NCBI GenBank assembly: GCA_033297075.1 | Contig: MU858058.1 | Span: forward strand, 310,001 to 374,000 | DNA from: Rhypophila decipiens | Lineage: Eukaryota > Ascomycota > Sordariomycetes > Sordariales > Naviculisporaceae | Reading direction: 5' to 3' | DNA length: 64,000 nucleotides | Shown: positions 31,434-42,421 of the stretch, in pieces | Layout of the letters: every line of letters begins with the position of its first letter | Position numbering within the stretch: position 1 is the first letter of the stretch | Translations under genes and position numbers: made by a program | Notes under the pieces: model-generated | The model's database searches: none | What the model was told of the DNA's origin: nothing | What the model saw: the letters and a program-made list of their open reading frames with translations, nothing else

Positions 31434-33122
31434 ATGCCGCCTCGCCGCTCCCACAAAAAGTCGAGGGCCGGTTGCCGGCGTTGCAAGTTTCGAAAGATCA
31501 AGGTACTGATCAAGCCATCGTCGGACTAGTGGCTCAAGATCATTTCACTAACATGTCGGTTACACAAGTGCGACGAAGTTCATCCGCGATGTGGGAACTG
31601 CGTCAAACATGGCGTCGATTGCGACTTTGAACATCCTGAGATCATAGCCGATATTCAGGCTGCTGCCAGCGCGGCATCACCTCTCAGCACTGGCTCACGG
31701 ACCCCGTTTACCCCGGCCGCTACACTAGACTACCAGTCGCCCCGGCCCGAACAAGCCGGTGCTTCACCCCGGATTCGACTTCCGGGGCACGGTGTCTCGG
31801 TACCGGCACCCCCGATCTATCGTCCTCCCGCGACGCCCGGCCTATCCCCGACCACCCCTTCCGCACACCGACTACTTGAGCTGCGCCTGATGCACCACTA
31901 CACTGCCATGACCTGCAAGACATTTACATTTACCGCACCCATGACGGAGGAAATATGGAAGATCACGGTTCCAAATCTTGCATTCGCGGGATCACAGCAT
32001 TTGGCCGATGCCATCCTTGCTGTTGCTGCTCTTCATTTGCGCAGCCTTGCCCCCAATGACAAGGACCTCGTCCGTGCATCTCACGCATACATGGCCGCGT
32101 CGCTTGCCGAATATAGCGCGACGTTGACCAAGGGTATCGATAGCTCCAACGCAGAGTCGTTATTCCTGACCGCTGCTCTAATTGCTTTTCAGTCGACAGC
32201 CACGCGTGTCTTCCTCAAGGACGAGCTGAGCCTTGGCGCAGGCGGTACCGCCGACGGTCAAGTCAAGGAGCGCAATGCTCCAGCGGGGTGTTATTCGGTC
32301 CCATTTACGTGGTTCCACTCGTTCCAGGGCGTGAAGGCCATTACAGCCGCGTCATGGCAGTGGATTCGGTCCAGTCCAGTCGTAACACAAGTCATAAATT
32401 CCCAGGTCGTTTTGCAGCTGGACTTCTCTACCGGGCCCGAGACGTTCTTTGGCCATTTACTCGAGGGGCTAGACGAAGAGCTTGCCGAGATCACCGCGGG
32501 CCGCGAACCTAGTGCAAACACCGGCGCCTCTTCCTCCACCGGCAATCCTGTGTCCCCCCACCACGAGAATGGAGCCGGCAATAACACCATGGAGCTAGCC
32601 ACCCGCACCCGCCACGCCTACCAGCACGCCGTTGCGGTTCTGAACTGGGCGCACAAGATTCCCCACAGAGGCACATCTCTCGCTTTCCCAGCCACAGTTT
32701 CACGTCGCTTCATCGAGTTATTAGAAGAGCGGAAACCACGTGCGCTGGCCATTCTAGCCTGCTTTTTCGCCCTCCTCAAGGCCATGGACAATGTCTGGTG
32801 GCTGAACGGCATGGCGCGGCGGGAGGTGCTAGGCGTCGTGAGCCTCTTCAACAGCGACTTTTTCGGTCCGGACTCGTATCGGAAGTGGTGGCCGCATCTG
32901 GAGTGGGCGATGCGCATCGCCCTCTACGACATACCGGCGGACGGTAGCCCTATACCGGCTGATATCTGGGGCGCGGACTGGTACGCTGAAGAGCAGGCCC
33001 TGGCGGACGGCATGGAGTCGGGGGGCTACTTCCGCCATATCGAGATGCTGAGCCAGATGGTCAGCGGCGTGGAAAGCGTTCCCCCTGTCCCTGATGGCCT
33101 CCCTACCTTCGCCAGATCATAA
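31434..33122 (+). CDS. Zn2Cys6 transcription factor, Upc2-like (sterol uptake control family)
   Basis: Two exons, 31434-31502 and 31569-33122, with a 66-nt intron inside the zinc cluster, give 540 aa. The N terminus has a full C6 zinc cluster: C14-X2-C17-X6-C24-X6-C31-X2-C34-X6-C41, after a basic MPPRRSHKKSRAG start. A Pro/Ser-rich linker follows. From about residue 125 comes the helical regulatory region typical of Upc2/Ecm22-like fungal factors (LRLMHHYTAMTCKTF, then an HLADAILAVAALHLRSLAP block). In yeast Upc2 that region binds sterol. It is nuclear and DNA-binding; its target genes are unknown. The large Upc2-like family in filamentous fungi includes many that do not regulate sterols, so the specific role is not assigned. 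The exon 1 splice is strongly supported because it restores the cluster. Confidence 0.9.
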
Positions 33123-33976
33123 ACGAAACTCGATGCGTGGGCCGCAGAGGACTTGTAAAGATCCGACCGGCTCGTGGACGAGAAACGGCATCATAGCATG
33201 AGTGCACCCCAGACGTGCTGGCGAGATTGCACACACCACGGTCTTAATATCATCCGGGCACGTACCGATAATGTGGCCGAGAAATGAGTCCAAGAGCTCA
33301 TACTTGCGACCTGACCAGCAATTCTTTGATCCAAGGAATATTGTAATATCCAATACGTTACGGTGACGGAGAGAAACAACCCTCTACCGTTTTAGGAGGA
33401 ACAAGAAACACACACAAACAACAACAAGGTGTGAGAGGAAATGGGCTAATTACTAATTACTTACATCCTTGATATCCAAGGAGGAAAACAAACCCGTATA
33501 CGACCTTGCTTAAAATCAAGCGATACATGAGCAGGTGCTCGATTCCAACGAGGCCGAAATACAGAGGTCCGTTGTGGAAATGGTTGGTGCGGTCGGTCCT
33601 GGGTCTACGGATATGATGTCTAGCCAACATCAGATAAACAGATGATAGGATGGTATACATTGTCCCATACCTGGGCTGTATCGGATGAGATGAGGAATTT
33701 AATGGATCGGTGATGGTCCATGGCTCAGGAGCATTAATTAACTCACATTGCCCATTGGTCGTCAGGCTTGTCATCCAAGATAGCTTGCATGCATATATCA
33801 GACCTGGACCTAAAACATATGTAGCAAAAAATCTAAATAACTAATCATTACGCCATATTGGTTGCTTTTCATCCCGCCCATGACGCCGAGCCAGCCCGAA
33901 AAATCAGACCCAAAGCAATAGAAACAACACAGTGGTATTCCTTTAACATTGATATTCCTTAGTCTTCTCCCTTGAG
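33123..33976. other. Convergent intergenic region
   Basis: This lies between the C6 factor and RPF2 3' ends. It contains the possible gene remnant annotated at 33457-33774. Confidence 0.5.
33457..33774 (-). pseudogene. Possible remnant of a membrane protein gene
   Basis: A minus-strand frame ends with a hydrophobic, membrane-like segment (HFHNGPLYFGLVGIEHLL, then YRLILSKVVYGFVFLLGY). A GTATGG...CTAG interval inside it could be an intron. Upstream, the frame is broken by stops and no start is convincing. It resembles the tail of a multi-pass fungal membrane protein, but I cannot name a family, and chance is possible. Confidence 0.25.
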
Positions 33977-35149
33977 CTAAATGTCCAATGTCCTCTTCTT
34001 CTTTTGCTTCGGGCGCCGTCTCTCCTCCTCGTCCTCATCAACTTCCATCACCACATCATCGTCGTCATCGAGAAGATGGGGGTCGCGATCGCGCTTCAGA
34101 CCCTTCATCTTTCTCGTCTGCAGCTGGGTCAGGTCGAGCTTGCCCATATGGATGCGACCAATCTTGTCACCGATAACGTCGGTGGTGATATTCTTCTTGG
34201 TGCGCTCCTCGTTGGTCCTGGCCTTGCGCAACGCCTCCTTGAGCATGTCCGCATCTGGCTCTTGCATTCTGCCCAGACGGAAGTCCATCCGTGGGCCGTG
34301 CTCCTCGACCTCTACACGTGGAAGTTTCTGGCCGGAACGTTTGGTGCGGATCAGGTAGACGCGGAGATGGAGGACGGGCTTGGAGCTGATATCGTCGGAG
34401 CTGGTGTTAGTGCTGGTCGGCTCGTCTGCGCTGACCACGACGACGGATCGTAACCCTTCTATGTCGACCTTGTCTGACGTCTCGCCTTTGAAAAAGTCGA
34501 TGAGCATGGACTTGGCCATGGTGAACTCGTTCGGTACCGGGCTCTCAAACGCTGTTCCGGCGAAGACCATCAAGGGACGAGTCCCGATGGGGATCTTGTC
34601 CGTCTTGAATTGGCTGATGGTTCGGAACGTCGAGGGGTCTAGGTTGAACTCGAGCATGTCGAGCATCTTGTAGTCAAAGGTCCGCGCAAAGGTGATGGTG
34701 TGAGGCCTCTTCTTGTTGCTGCTCCCGAACAGTATGAGACTGCAGTCGTTCTTCTCGGAGAAGAAGGCGAGAGAGCTGGCATCTTCGAATGGGTGGATGG
34801 GGTTCTTCTTCTGGAAGCGCTTGGCGAGGGTTTGCCTCAATGAGTAGAGGTCACCGAGGGCATCTTGAGTCTGTTTTGCCGGGGAGAGACTGGGTTAGCA
34901 GATGATTTCTCCACCTTCACACAAGAAGGAAAGCACTAGAACGACGCACTACTTGACTGCATGTTGTCCCCCTCAGAAACAAGGCTTTCTTTGGGTTCTC
35001 GACGGCCTTGGGCGCCCGCTTTTCAAGTGCTCTCTTGGATCGGGCCGTTCGCGGCTTGCTGGTGAGGCACAGTAGTTAGCAAGGTGGAGGGTCCAAGATG
35101 TTGTTTCGCCGCCATTGCTTGAATTGCAGTCTTACATTTGACGTAACAT
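33977..35149 (-). CDS. rpf2: Ribosome biogenesis protein RPF2 (Brix domain)
   Basis: Three exons on the minus strand (35149-35136, 35058-34953, 34870-33977) give 337 aa. The first exon is only 14 nt (MLRQ plus two bases). The assembled start MLRQIKPRTARSKRALEKR, followed by KALFLRGTTCSQ, matches the RPF2 family well. The Brix domain spans about residues 35-260 (KNDCSLILFGSSNKKRPHTI, TDKIPIGTRPLMVFAG). The C terminus is acidic and then very basic (KQKKKRTLDI), a nucleolar-type tail. Rpf2 with Rrs1 loads 5S RNP (5S rRNA, uL18, uL5) onto pre-60S particles in the nucleolus. The length fits the family (about 340). The tiny first exon would be missed by most gene callers. Confidence 0.95.
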
Positions 35150-35793
35150 TGTGAGTTTTTCAGTTTGGGGTGTAATTGAGTGTGGTGGGCGACTTGAGAG
35201 GTTCGGCGGGGAGGGAAGCGTTTGCGATTGCGACACCTCCAGCAACTGCATCCTAGTCCTCAGACCTCGAGAAGAAAATCGTCAAAAAAGTGTTATCGAT
35301 AAGATTACTGGTCTTGGCATATGGTGGATCCTGGTGACGGTGTGGTGGGGTTGTGGGGTTACGGATCTGCCATTGAAATCCCCACATCCCATCATCTCAC
35401 TGTGTTACTTTGGATGATATTTTAGTGGATGAGATCAGAGGAAAGTTACTCAAACGATGCTCCTCTAGATCTTTCATTGCTGTTGGAAGCAGCCAACGTG
35501 CCAATGTAGGAGAGAACCATTCAGCACCGGCATCCCTTACTCTGTACCTTTTCAATACTTTCAAGTACCTCAACGGCTAGATTAGCTCAGATGGCACTCG
35601 TTTCAAGTTTCATAGTAACTTATGTGGCATATAAACATATGAGTTTCTAGCAAATAAAGACGAAATATATATAAAGCAATTAATGAAAAAATCAATACTC
35701 CAGATGCGTTGCTTTTAGGGACGATGCCCAACATGAAAAGGTATCACCACAACCAACGCCGTACACGCTCAAAATCCAATATTTGACGCCACA
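35150..35793. other. Intergenic region
   Basis: The promoter of RPF2 and the 3' flank of the nitrate transporter. No gene is seen. Confidence 0.5.
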
Positions 35794-37415
35794 CTAATGG
35801 CCACCGATCTGGCCAGTAGGAATAGGTTTTATCCAAGCAACCGCCACGTTGACACCGACATGAATGCACCCAATCACCCAAAACGCCTTTGCGTAGTTTG
35901 TTCCCGCGTCCATGAATCTGAATATTACCGCAAACACCACACCTCCCAGGTTCCCGCCGGCACCGGTCAGCCCGGACAGAATGCCATTGGCAAAAGGATG
36001 CACATGAGGAACAAGCGAGAAGTTGGCGCCGTTGCCAGCCTCGAGGAAGATTGCCATGAGAGCGATCAGTCCAAACATGGTGGACTCGTTGTGGGGGTCC
36101 AGGCGGCCGATGATGATGAGCAAGATGCCGGTGATGATGCCGCAAGCATTGATCCAAGCTTTCTTGACCCACAGGTTCTTGCTGACGTACTTGTAGAGAA
36201 GGTCGCTCACGACGCCGCCGAGAGGACGAGTGATGAAGTTGAGGAAACCAAACATTGCCGCCCAGTTGGCCGCGTCCGTCTGGCCGAGCCGTTTGAAGTT
36301 CTTGACGTAGTAGGATGCGAGGATGGAGTTGATGGCCAGCTCACCGCCGAAGGAGCACATGTAGGTCAAGACGTGGAAGATGGTCTGGGGAGATATTGTC
36401 ACTCGCAGGGCCTCGCCAAGGCTAGGCTTTTGGATGATTTCGCCTTGGGCCGTTTGGATCATCTCCTCTTTTGTCAGCTGGGCTTCGTGGTCAAATGTGA
36501 CGGGAATCTCCTTCTTGTCGTCACTGCTGCCATCCTCGAGGTTCTTTTCTGAAGGGGCTCTGTCCGTGATTGCGCCCGGAATATCGACGACGACGCCGGC
36601 GTCAACGCCGTGAGCCTGGAGGTTCTCCTTGGCATGGAGGTGTCGCTCGTTCCATTTACCGGTGGGCGTGTCTGGGCAAAGAGCTAGAAGAGAGACGCCC
36701 GAGAGGATGACCATGACCAAGGGCACAAGGAAGGTGAGACGCCAGGCCTGGCCGCTTGAGTGACCCCTCGAAATAAAGGAGTCGTATACGGCTGGCATGA
36801 TGAAGTAGGTGAGACCGCCACCGGCGTTGCCAAAGCCGCCCGTCAGTGCGTTGGCAGTTCCTACCACGTTCTTGTCGAAGAAGCCAGTGGACCACACCTG
36901 GCAAGGCACGAACGTACCACCGAGGATGCCAATGAAGAAACGGCTGATGTACAGGCCGGTGGCATTGTTGACAAGAGGGGCGAGGCCGAGAGGGATGGAA
37001 CCAAGCAAGAGAAGGTAACCAAAGACCTTTCTAGGTCCAAACTGGTCACACAAGGGGCCAGAGACGAGACGAACAAGCAGCGTGGAGCATAGCGACACGA
37101 TGTTGGAGTTGGCGACTTGCGCTGGGGTGAGATTGAGATCGTATTTGATGCTGTGCGTTAACTGGAAGGAAATGCCATGTTAGTCAAAGTGGATCCCTTC
37201 CGAGGAACGATAATGGCAGAGACAGCGAGATCATATATACATACCAGCGGCGGGAAAGCATACCAGGCCCAGAATGCGATCATGAAGCCGAACCACGAGA
37301 AGAAGAAAACTCGGCCGTACACATTGACCGGGTTGAGGAAGGGGATGGCCCTGGCCTTGCGGTTGACCGGGTTGACGTCTGGCGCCGCCCAGAGATGCAC
37401 GAGCTTGAGACCCAT
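35794..37415 (-). CDS. NNP-family nitrate transporter (NRT2/CrnA/NIT-10 type)
   Basis: Two exons on the minus strand (37415-37245, 37161-35794) with an 83-nt intron (GTATGT/CCAG) give 512 aa. This is a 12-helix major-facilitator protein of the plasma membrane that takes up nitrate (and possibly nitrite) with protons. Diagnostic marks are the MFS signature around [14 protein letters not shown] and two nitrate signatures: [19 protein letters not shown] in helix 5 and [17 protein letters not shown] in helix 11. The long cytosolic loop between helices 6 and 7 (about residues 245-330, acidic, [11 protein letters not shown]) is typical of fungal NRT2 proteins. It is not next to nitrate or nitrite reductase genes, unlike the clustered arrangement in Aspergillus. 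I checked the upstream 180 bp for HGATAR sites and saw none that were convincing. Confidence 0.95.
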
Positions 37416-40400
37416 TGTGGCTACTGGATATCGACGAATAACGGAGAAGGAGGTGTTTCAGCCAGGTTGATGGATAATATCTTGTGGGCTTGATATGATT
37501 GAGGTTTGCGTGGTAGCCTCGACAAGATATCGTATCCGGCTGGTATCGGAGGTTTGCAATTGGGAATTCGTTCTGCTGGTTTGATGTTTACAAGGGAGCT
37601 CAGACGCCGAGAGAGTCTCCAGTCTTATACCACGATGATGCCCTTGAATCTCTCCGCTGAAATACTATGACGATCACAGCATCTCCGAACTCGATTTGAA
37701 GTGACAACACGGTCCTACAAAGCCACGGACCCGCGGGACTGTCTATCTCGTCTTCTCGTGGGGGATATAGACGCGGCAGTTGAGCTGTAGCACAGATCTG
37801 AGACGCACGAAAGAGTGGCTGTTGCCACGCGGCTGGGATGTCTGGGGCAAGGGGGTGACCGGAGGTCTGGACTGCCAACGCCAAAACGTCAACTGGAGCT
37901 GCAGCAGCGTAGCTGTCGGGTGCTGATCCCAGATAAGGGTCTGGGCATAGAGACACTGGAATCGCAAAATGACGTCCGGAAATGCAAGATGAATGCCTCT
38001 GGCCTCCTCCCCGGAGAAGCTGTGATATCAGCGGCACTGCTGCTCCTCTTCAACTGGACGACCACCCGAAGCAAATGTCTTCGGAGATCAATGAGTGCAG
38101 GCACAGTTGGTGGTGAGGGAGATAACCGATGCGCGGAGTATCAAGGACCGAAAGACTTGGGTCTCTGGGTGGAATATCAAAACGCTGATATGTACTGTCC
38201 CGCGTTTCGTTCACCTGCCTCACTGACGTTGACGTTTCTCTGGATTACACTCTCAAGCTACTGGCAAGGACCAACAAAGTCGAATTTCTCTTTGGACAGT
38301 GGATAACCTCAATTGTCCCGTTCGCCAGGATGGGGATTCTCAGATTCCCAGCAATTGTGGCTGGTGTCTTTTGGTGGGCAGGAATGATACAGCCGATCTT
38401 GAACAGGGCCGTAGCTGTGCAGCGCTCCTTATCAAGCCCATCTGGAATATCTGATTGGAGAGAGTGGTCAGTGATAAAACATGGGAGTGAGATTGGATAT
38501 GATGGGAAAGGCTGAGGCTTGCATGGATCTGAGTGCCTTGATAAGGGACAGCAGCATCCAGCCCCACAACCGTTCTGCGGTTGAGATAAGGAATACAGAT
38601 GCCAATGGGCTGTTTTGGGAGAGTCCCAGTGGGCGAGACTGGTCACTGATCTCCGCGGAAGGGTGTAGGAGATCCTTGAGTCGGATATTTCCTCCCATGG
38701 GCATAGGCTGAAGATAAACAATCTGCTGCACACTTACCTGCTCACTCTGGATCTTGATTTATGGATGCATCCCATCCAACCCACAAAGTAATTGATCGTG
38801 TTCGCCGAAGGCTCAATGGCAAAGAGGAAAAATACGAGATAAATCGAATATAAATGCTATGATGGTTGTGAGGTTGCTAGTAGATGATGTTAAATTCTGC
38901 TAAAGCTGGACGAGCTCTGGGCAGTGTTGGAATGAAGTCAAAGAAGAGTTTGGTCCGCGCCGATTGACGAGATCACGCTCCTTTGCTTGGCATTCACAGC
39001 CCAAAGAAGATGAGAGCTGCGCTTTTCCTTCTTCTGCAACCCCCACGGTCCGAACCCGAATTTGGGGACGGGAACAATCAACTGGGCTTTGGGGGCTCGA
39101 ACCGCCACACTTCTTCTCGGCCCAGCGCCTCTAACTCCTTTGGGTATATCTCCAAACTCATGATGCTTGGCCTTGAAACCTCCTACTGGTATCAATCGTG
39201 AAGACATTCCACATGTAGTTCGCATCCGGATTGACTGGCCTGGCCCTAACAATGAAACACATTGTTTTAATGGTGCTGCTGCTCTCACATCTACACATCC
39301 ACGTGTAAATGTGCCTTGGAGGCACGTCGATACATCTCAGATGCCCAGCAAGTCAGCATCAAAGAGTAATCTCGGTTTCTCGCGCACGATGGCGATAACA
39401 CCTTTCCTTACGCATGCTGCCGTGCTTTTGACCTTCTTCTTCCATTTGCCTGGCGTTTCTCATTCGAACATAACTGGCTTATACTGACCCGACGTCCATA
39501 CTTGCTTGTGTGGAAATTTTCCTTGTTCCAAACACCCCAGTCTAGACGGAGTGTCCCGCCTTGCATGGTTCAGTCACGGCCCGGCACAGCGATGATCAGG
39601 ATTGGTGCCCGGGATTAATCATGGTTGCAGATCAGCATGAGCCCCGATTGGCGGTTATCGGCGGCTATCGGCTGCGGACCGGTTTAGTGGGGCGGCTCGG
39701 CGGATCTGCCCCGGATCCGGGGATTTTGTTAGTCAGCCTTCCCCGTTGAATTCAGTTCTGAGCTGCATGAGAAGGCAAGGAGCAAATTAGATCCTGGGCA
39801 TAGACAAGTACAGATAACCATCTACTCCTGGGGCGAAAACCAACTTGAAATGCAACATCAACAGAGTTTCGCAGGCTGGATCATGCGTCAAAGGTCATTC
39901 TCTGTATTCTCCGACTGCCGTCCACCGGGTCGCGAATGACCCACTTATACCCGGCTGCTCTGCCGGACCCTTCCCTTAACCGGCATAAACATGAGGTCAC
40001 TGCGTCCGATGTCCTGCTCACAAACTTGGAACCGCGGTGACTGACACGTTGAAGTCGCCACACAGATTCAGGACACTGCAGACACAGGCATGTCTAGAAT
40101 ATTTGTGCGGCCAGACCGCCAGAAATGCCATCCGGTCATGTAATTGCCGTCCAATCTTTTCCGTCCGATGGTATGTATGGAATTTGCGAGATATCGGACG
40201 GCAGGGTTATCCATTGTCTTCCGGCCTAACATGTTTAACTCAGCGGGAACCAGGTCTATAACTATAGGATAGATGCATCGGAATTCCCATCCCGAATGGT
40301 CCGCCGGTACACGGCCTTGGGGACTTTAACACCACGGGTAGGTTTCCCGAGCAGAGCCGGCGTTATCTACCAAATATAGAATAAATGACTTATAAGGCAA

Positions 40401-40784
40401 CGAGCGGAAGTCGGTCCTGTCCCCACCACGTTAGTAGCGCTTGCCTAGTACTCCGGATGTCACCCTGCTGGGCGACAGCCGACGAAGAAAACAAGAAAAA
40501 AAGTCATTTGGGACAAAGAGGTCTTGGATTACTCACCTAGTCATTGTTATATAACAGGTGATTCGCTTGGTAGATCCATTTAGTCCTGTCCAGAGAAATG
40601 AATCACATCTTGTCGATATCATTATCCATTCTCAACAGTTTCCTGTTCCACGTTTGACAAGAACTGGCATAGCACACGAAGCCTCCTTACCTCTTGAATA
40701 TCTTGGCTATTATTCGACTGACTTTGGTCACCAGTATACATCATAATAGCAACACTTTGGGAGAGATCTTTGTTCTTATAAACA
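37416..40784. other. 3.4-kb intergenic region, divergent promoters
   Basis: This separates the nitrate transporter and the DUF1275 gene. Open frames are short and unrecognised, including 162 aa on the minus strand at 38245-38733. GC-rich blocks with CCGG/CGG motifs occur at 39630-39730 and 39890-40330, including the palindrome CCCCGGATCCGGGG at 39709-39722. No gene is supported. Confidence 0.5.
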
Positions 40785-41708
40785 ATGGGACCCCAACCAC
40801 CGAATAGCCGAGTCAACTCGAGCCAAACTAGCCTCGATACCCTCCACTCAGAACCAGCCTCCGCGGAACGCACGTCATTCTCTTCGAGGACATGGAAATA
40901 CCTTAACGCCCCAGTTCGTCCATGTGGATTTGTCGAGTTACAGCTTCTCGTCACGACCTTTTGTACCGGTTTACAAGGTAAGCCATCCTACATTTACCTA
41001 TCATTGCCAATGGGTGTAGTCGTCTTCCTTCCTGATAGTACTAACGCCAGGACTGCTACAGATGCAGTTTCGTTCCCCGACTTCCACTGCTTTGCATCCA
41101 ACCAGACCGGCAACACGGTTTTCCTCATGCTCGCCATCGCGCTGCCAGAGATGAACGGTGAATGGTTCCTTACTTCCAACATCGGGATGGCCTTGGGGAT
41201 GTTCATTGCTGGCGCGTTGATCACGGGACAATTGGGCCACATCATCGGCCGTCAAAGACGGCTCTGGTTGATATTCTGCAACCTGATTCAGACAGCGATG
41301 GTCTTTGCCACAGCCGGCATCCAGTATGTCCATGGCATTGACCTGGAAGGCCCCAAGACACCGGTATGCATCGCTCTGCTCGCATTTGCAGCGGGAAGTC
41401 AGGTCGTACAATCGAGGTCGCTCGAGATGACCGAAATCACCACGGCCATGGCGACGGCTGCTTGGCTTGATCTCATCATAGACCGCAGAATCCTTGCCGT
41501 GGAGAATCGGTCGCGGAATCGACGAGCTGCGTTCCTTGCTTCGCTGGTCCTAGGTTCGCTGGCTGGCGCATACATGTTCAAGAACGTGGGTTCTCCTGCC
41601 GCTATCGCCGTCTCTGGAGCAGGAAAACTTCTTGTCACCGTCATGTTCTTTTTCAGTCCGGCAGAAGAGGAGAAGAAGAAGACAGAAAAGGAGGGAGAGT
41701 TGGTGTAG
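40785..41708 (+). CDS. DUF1275 (YoaK-like) membrane protein
   Basis: Two exons, 40785-40977 and 41062-41708, give 279 aa. Splicing (G|GTAAGC ... CTACAG|AT) creates the family hallmark LQDAVSFPDFHCFASNQTGNTVFL. This is followed by several hydrophobic helices (NIGMALGMFIAGALITGQLGH, LIFCNLIQTAMVFATAGIQY, and a C-terminal LLVTVMFFF). DUF1275 proteins are small multi-pass membrane proteins found in bacteria and fungi, and their substrate is unknown. The N-terminal 45 residues are Ser-rich cytosolic sequence and the C terminus is a charged EEEKKKTEKE tail. The 84-nt intron is divisible by three and contains no stop, so retention would insert 28 residues without a frameshift. Confidence 0.9.
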   Translation: MGPQPPNSRVNSSQTSLDTLHSEPASAERTSFSSRTWKYLNAPVRPCGFVELQLLVTTFCTGLQGKPSYIYLSLPMGVVVFLPDSTNARTATDAVSFPDFHCFASNQTGNTVFLMLAIALPEMNGEWFLTSNIGMALGMFIAGALITGQLGHIIGRQRRLWLIFCNLIQTAMVFATAGIQYVHGIDLEGPKTPVCIALLAFAAGSQVVQSRSLEMTEITTAMATAAWLDLIIDRRILAVENRSRNRRAAFLASLVLGSLAGAYMFKNVGSPAAIAVSGAGKLLVTVMFFFSPAEEEKKKTEKEGELV

Positions 41709-42421
41709 AGGTGATGAGTTTTGGGATGATTAATGACGACTATGAGACTAGACATGATGGTTCATACCCCTGGAGAAGGTGACGCATTTCGGCCTGTTTT
41801 ATCTCGATAGAATGTAGCTTTTTTTTATGTTAGCGATGATGCCAACAATAAGATATTGATAGACCTTGATAACCGAACTCTTCAATTTGAGTAACCTGGC
41901 GAAGTGAGTTACTTACCTCGAGGCAGGCGATGTGCTCTCGTACCTTCTCTCTCATCTGAACTTCTGCCATTCAAAACTTGCGATCACTTGCTCGCCTTCT
42001 CATATAAAAACCCTCGACCACCCGGGCTCTAATCCAGCGACAACTCTCATCAGAACAGAATGCGGCCCTCGGCGAGCTCGAGGGGCACCTGAGTCAAGAA
42101 ACCTTTAGACCATTCTCCATCTCAACAAGAAGAGAACATCAAACCAGCAGGTTCTCATTCAATCACACATTCCATTCTCTCATCTTTTTCATCTTCATCT
42201 TCGCTCGAATCTCACCAGTCCAGTTTTGAGGTCGGACGCGTGGTTGCCCGGAGCAATAAACTACACGTCTCAACTTGAAGTGGAGTGTTGAAGTTTGCAT
42301 GAAAGATTTTAGTTTACCACAGTTCTTGGCGGCCGTTCTTCAGTGGAACAGGGGCGCGCTTGGACCACTGAACAGCACCTGACGCCGCGTCCTGGGTGAC
42401 GCGCGTGGAGACGGAATTTCA
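41709..42421. other. Intergenic region and RecQ promoter
   Basis: The promoter and leader of the RecQ gene. An ACGCGCGT palindrome lies at 42399-42406, just before the ATG. No gene is seen. Confidence 0.5.

Noticed and set aside
38245..38733. 162-aa minus-strand open frame in the nitrate transporter to DUF1275 spacer
   Set aside because: Cys- and Ser-rich with no domain, and overlapped by open frames in other phases.
42399..42406. ACGCGCGT palindrome just before the RecQ start codon
   Set aside because: Only 16 bp from the ATG and a single site, so a promoter role is doubtful.
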